Assembly (NCBI GenBank): GCA_938002255.1
Contig: CALLAL010000030.1
Span: 1 to 63,395 of the forward strand
Length of the DNA: 63,395 bases
From: an uncultured bacterium
GTDB lineage: Bacteria > Desulfobacterota > BSN033 > UBA1163
Direction: 5' to 3'
The notes beneath the pieces are model-generated. The model ran no database searches. It was not told the origin of the DNA and saw nothing but the letters and a program-made list of their open reading frames with translations. This document shows, one piece after another, positions 60,708 through 63,395 of this stretch; within the stretch, counting starts at the first letter, position 1; every line of letters begins with the position of its first letter. The translations under genes were made by a program, and so were the position numbers.

Positions 60708-61463
60708 TTAATTCTCCATTCCTTCGAGAAAGGCCCTTACATTTTTCCCCAGGACAGAGTGGTTATAGCCTCCTTCAAGGACACCAAATCTTCTTCCTTG
60801 ACATCGTTCGAGAGAAATTTCTTTAACCCATTGTCCAATGTCTCTATAATCCTCCGTTTTTAACAGGCCTCCCCAATCTTCTTCATGGCGGTCAAACCCT
60901 GCGGAAACCCCGATGATCTCAAAAAGTCTTTCTGTTCGAAGGGCCGTTTGGATTTCGTTTAAAAAGGATTGCCGATTCGTTCCTTCGGGATGGACATAGA
61001 TGACCTCTCGTGAACCGCTGAACGTGTTGGCCGTGCCATCTCCGTAGTGAAGATCGAAATCGAGAATCAAAGCGCTTTTGATTTTCTCTTCACTTAAAAG
61101 TTTCTTGATCGCAATGGCAATATTATTGAAATAACAGAATCCCCAGCATGAATGGGGGCTGGCATGATGTCCTGGAGGCCGGATCAAACCAAAGGAAGGT
61201 TCTCCTTCGAAAGCCATCTCTGCTGCAAGAATAGCGCCTCCCACAGCAAGGAGGCCCACTTCATAAACCTGCGATTCCCTTTTGACCGAATGGATATGCT
61301 GCCTTCCATGAACCCTCTCCAGGTCCCTTTCTGTTGCAGGTGGTGGGTCGATAAACTCAAAATCCTTCTCCAGCGCCTTCACAATGGATTCCATCCTTCC
61401 CTTTGACGCTGCAGGATCAGATGTATACACCTCATAAAATCTCGGATGAAAGATCACTTTCAT
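60708..61463 (-). CDS. Histone-deacetylase-superfamily protein
   Basis: 251 residues with HHASPHSCWGFCYFNN, the metal-site DFDLHYGDGT, and GVSAGFDRHEEDWGG. It is shorter than classic AcuC but keeps the HDAC-family Zn/Fe site. Such bacterial members deacetylate acetoin-system proteins, acetyl-polyamines or small amides. AAGGAGG precedes the ATG. Lies next to a PaaK-like ligase in the same direction. Confidence 0.87.
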   Translation of the reverse strand: MKVIFHPRFYEVYTSDPAASKGRMESIVKALEKDFEFIDPPPATERDLERVHGRQHIHSVKRESQVYEVGLLAVGGAILAAEMAFEGEPSFGLIRPPGHHASPHSCWGFCYFNNIAIAIKKLLSEEKIKSALILDFDLHYGDGTANTFSGSREVIYVHPEGTNRQSFLNEIQTALRTERLFEIIGVSAGFDRHEEDWGGLLKTEDYRDIGQWVKEISLERCQGRRFGVLEGGYNHSVLGKNVRAFLEGMEN

Positions 61464-61723
61464 AGATTTTCCTCCTTACCATTAGGAATTATAAAATCAA
61501 GATTATCACAAAACGGGTCATCATGGGTAACATATTTAAAAGTTTAAAAAGCGATTTTTCAGGTTAAACGTTAACCCATCAAAAGATTCCTTTAAGCAGG
61601 CCTACCTGATTGGAGGAAAGGCTCCATTCAGAGGCAATGAATGGGAGGAGAAGGTAGATGGAATCAAACCATCATCGAGAAAATGGAAAGCGCAGAAGGA
61701 AAAGAGGGATCGGGTTTTGCTTT
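61464..61723. other. Gap between HDAC-like and EamA genes
   Basis: About 260 bases without a recognisable gene. A small perfect hairpin CCATTCA-N7-TGAATGG is at 61624-61644. Confidence 0.4.
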
Positions 61724-62605
61724 TCATTTTGCCAGCCCGATCAGGAGAAGTCCTATGGTCATCAGGGTAACGCCTACCAGGCGGGTTATCCGGCTTTTCT
61801 CCTTTAGAAAGACCATTCCCATCAAGGCACCGAAAAGGGCTCCCACTTGGCGAAAAGCCACAACATAGCTAACCTTACTCATGGTCATCGCCATAAGGAC
61901 CAGAAAGTAAGCGCCATTCTGGAGAAGTGAAATCCATAGAATTTCCTTCTTTGATTCGCTCCAGACCTTCCAGAGAGCGTTTTGTTTTCTGATGGCGAGA
62001 TAGATTCCTGTATGAATCGTCATCGATAGGTTGATGAACCAGAGATAAAAGATCGGGTGAACCATTTGAACGCCCACTTTATCGATGACGGAATAGATCG
62101 AACTGGCAATGGCTGCCAAAAGGGCAAGGAGATAGGATCGGGAGAGGGAAGGATGGGAGCCTGGGATCATATGTTTCAAATGAAACCCTTTCAAAGAGAT
62201 GAAATAAAGCCCGATGAGCACCAGACCTATTCCTGAAATTCCCAGAGGAGAGAGTGTTTCTCCAATCAAAACAATCGCCCAGAACTGAGTGAAGAGGGGG
62301 GCAGAACGGGAGATTGGATAGACCAATGAGAGATCGCCTCCGTGATAGGCCTGGATCAGGCAGATAAAGTAGATCGTTTCGAAAAAGCCCGACAGGATGA
62401 CAAGCCACCAGAGTTTCCCGGGAGGGGCCAGAAATAGAGAAGGAAAGACGCTGAACCCGATGAAGAAAGGGAGATAGAGGAGAATTCCCCACAGAAAGAC
62501 CCAGAAGAAAAATTCAATAGAAAAGTTTCCCCTCTTGGTGAAAAAGTTCCAGGAAGAATGGATGAGGGCTGAAATCAGGACGAGGAGGATGCTGAGAGGC
62601 GTCAA
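61724..62605 (-). CDS. EamA/DMT-family transporter (ten helices)
   Basis: 293 residues with two EamA halves and about ten membrane helices; GDLSLVYPISRSAPLFTQFWAIVL and VSYVVAFRQVGALFGALMGMVFLKE are the paired inner motifs. Exporter or importer of unknown metabolite. It overlaps the NUDIX gene by 4 bases. Confidence 0.88.
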   Translation of the reverse strand: MTPLSILLVLISALIHSSWNFFTKRGNFSIEFFFWVFLWGILLYLPFFIGFSVFPSLFLAPPGKLWWLVILSGFFETIYFICLIQAYHGGDLSLVYPISRSAPLFTQFWAIVLIGETLSPLGISGIGLVLIGLYFISLKGFHLKHMIPGSHPSLSRSYLLALLAAIASSIYSVIDKVGVQMVHPIFYLWFINLSMTIHTGIYLAIRKQNALWKVWSESKKEILWISLLQNGAYFLVLMAMTMSKVSYVVAFRQVGALFGALMGMVFLKEKSRITRLVGVTLMTIGLLLIGLAK

Positions 62606-63159
62606 GGTTTTTTCAATCCTTCCGGGTATCGAAGAAAATAATGGGTGAAGGCCGCGATGACAATGGCGTGATCGATCGTCCCGTTTCGCACCATCTTCGG
62701 AATCTCGACAAGAGGGGTGAGAACGGTCTCGATATCTTCGGTCTGATCGGGGCTGGGATCAGAGACCTTCTTCATCTCTCTGGCGACAAAGGTATGGCAG
62801 CGATTGTTAAAGATGGCAGGGTTGGGATTGACCTCTCCGATCTTGATCCATTCGTCTGCCTGATAGCCAGTCTCTTCCAGGAGTTCCCGCGAAGCTGCCT
62901 CTTCTGGAGAGTCGCCCTCATCCACCAGACCTCCTGGAATCTCAAGGGTTACCTCTCTTGAGCCATGCCGGAACTGCCTCACCATCACCACCTGATGATC
63001 GTCGGTAAGAGGGATGATGTTAACCCAGTCGTTCGATTCGATGATGTAAAAGTCGTGTTCGAGGTTGGTTCTTGGAGAACGGACAAGGTCTGTCCTTACG
63101 GAAAAGACGCGGTAGGAAGTTCGGGACTGGGTTAGAATTTTAGGCCAGGGTTTGATCAT
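62602..63159 (-). CDS. NUDIX hydrolase (ADP-ribose pyrophosphatase-like)
   Basis: 185 residues from the ATG at 63159 (AAAGGAGC upstream; frame open to 63243). Nudix box GGLVDEGDSPEEAASRELLEETGY is complete, and the proline-containing segment downstream (VNPNPAIFNNRCHTFVA) fits ADP-ribose-type NUDIX enzymes. Hydrolyses nucleoside diphosphate derivatives. Confidence 0.9.
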   Translation of the reverse strand: MIKPWPKILTQSRTSYRVFSVRTDLVRSPRTNLEHDFYIIESNDWVNIIPLTDDHQVVMVRQFRHGSREVTLEIPGGLVDEGDSPEEAASRELLEETGYQADEWIKIGEVNPNPAIFNNRCHTFVAREMKKVSDPSPDQTEDIETVLTPLVEIPKMVRNGTIDHAIVIAAFTHYFLRYPEGLKKP

Positions 63160-63297
63160 GACAGGGCTCCTTTGAAGGTTTATACGGATTCTATTGGGGG
63201 AAAAAAGATTTGTCAAATCTGTTCGAAGAAACCGGTCTAACATATTCTTGACAGATGGTGTTTAAATCGGTCATAGACAGATGTCATAGTAAATCGA

Positions 63298-63395
63298 TGA
63301 CCCCATTTCGAACGGTTAAAAGCCAGAGGATCTCCGAACGGATTGTCCAGCAGATCAAAGAGGGTGGGGCCAGGCTGGGATCAACTGGGCACCCG
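63298..63395 (+). CDS. Start of a GntR-family regulator, truncated by window edge, possible frameshift
   Basis: An ATG at 63298 opens a frame whose first residues, TVKSQRISERIVQQIKEG, match the N-terminus of GntR/FadR regulators. The next conserved block (PGDxLP) appears one frame over as GPGWDQLG, so a single-base change or sequencing error at the contig end is possible. No strong ribosome-binding site. Confidence 0.4.

Noticed and set aside
1-63395. tRNA, rRNA or CRISPR array
   Set aside because: Inspection of all gaps found no T-loop-like sequences, conserved rRNA words or regularly spaced direct repeats; the only tandem repeat (56551-56690) has two copies without spacers.

Overview
The window (about 63 kb, moderate GC, densely coding) looks like a chromosomal segment of an anaerobic Gram-negative bacterium, most like the Desulfobacterota (old Deltaproteobacteria). 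Pointers are many [4Fe-4S] proteins, a Tat-exported molybdopterin oxidoreductase with its TorD chaperone, an FprA-type oxygen-scavenging flavoprotein, several sigma-54-like promoters with an NtrC-family regulator, periplasmic Spy/CpxP-like proteins, and a probable selenoprotein. I saw no rRNA, tRNA, CRISPR array or prophage. The lineage is an inference from gene content.

Layout. 1-4.6 kb (minus): envelope operon with a zf-HC2 protein, a six-TM protein, a TPR protein, an HtrA protease and a retropepsin-like protease cut by the window edge; an AT-rich exported sulfurtransferase sits just upstream beside a remnant of a second zf-HC2 start. 4.6-5.6 kb: zinc-ribbon membrane protein and an IS200-like element. 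5.6-12 kb: extracytoplasmic stress module. A PhnD-like binding protein, a histidine kinase and a sigma-54 activator (plus strand) diverge from a small exported protein, two Spy-like proteins and an unusual receiver-TM-Spy fusion (minus strand), with a near-consensus sigma-54 promoter between them. 12-19.6 kb: an exported UGSC-type selenoprotein with an in-frame UGA, a TlpA-like thioredoxin, and a divergent molybdoenzyme operon. 19.6-27.3 kb: QueG-like Fe-S protein, IscU/CysE, three proteins sharing one unusual receiver module, and a NapH/NapG-type polyferredoxin with a DUF362 protein.

27.7-32 kb: a lexA, RecA-like, small protein, family-B DNA polymerase cassette behind a sigma-70 promoter whose -10 is covered by a palindrome; this looks like an SOS mutagenesis or repair cassette. 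32.4-41.8 kb: eight tightly coupled genes (radical SAM, homocitrate-synthase-like, LeuC-like, LeuD-like, FAD oxidoreductase, LuxE-like, LuxC-like, U32 family) that look like one uncharacterised biosynthetic pathway, joining 2-oxoacid-style chain extension to reduction of a carboxylate to an aldehyde. I rate this cluster, the selenoprotein and the lexA-polB cassette as the most interesting parts.

41.9-63.4 kb: mostly housekeeping and accessory genes: DedA, ferredoxin, a sigma-70 family factor with a terminator-like hairpin in its leader, PHP phosphatase, transporters (EamA, AzlCD), a radical SAM protein, a lipoprotein behind a sigma-54-like promoter, a triple zinc-ribbon protein, FprA, a second IscU, a TldD/TldE pair, a second TPR protein, response regulator plus GlgC, a PaaK-like ligase, a histone-deacetylase-family protein, EamA plus NUDIX, and the start of a GntR-like gene at the right edge.
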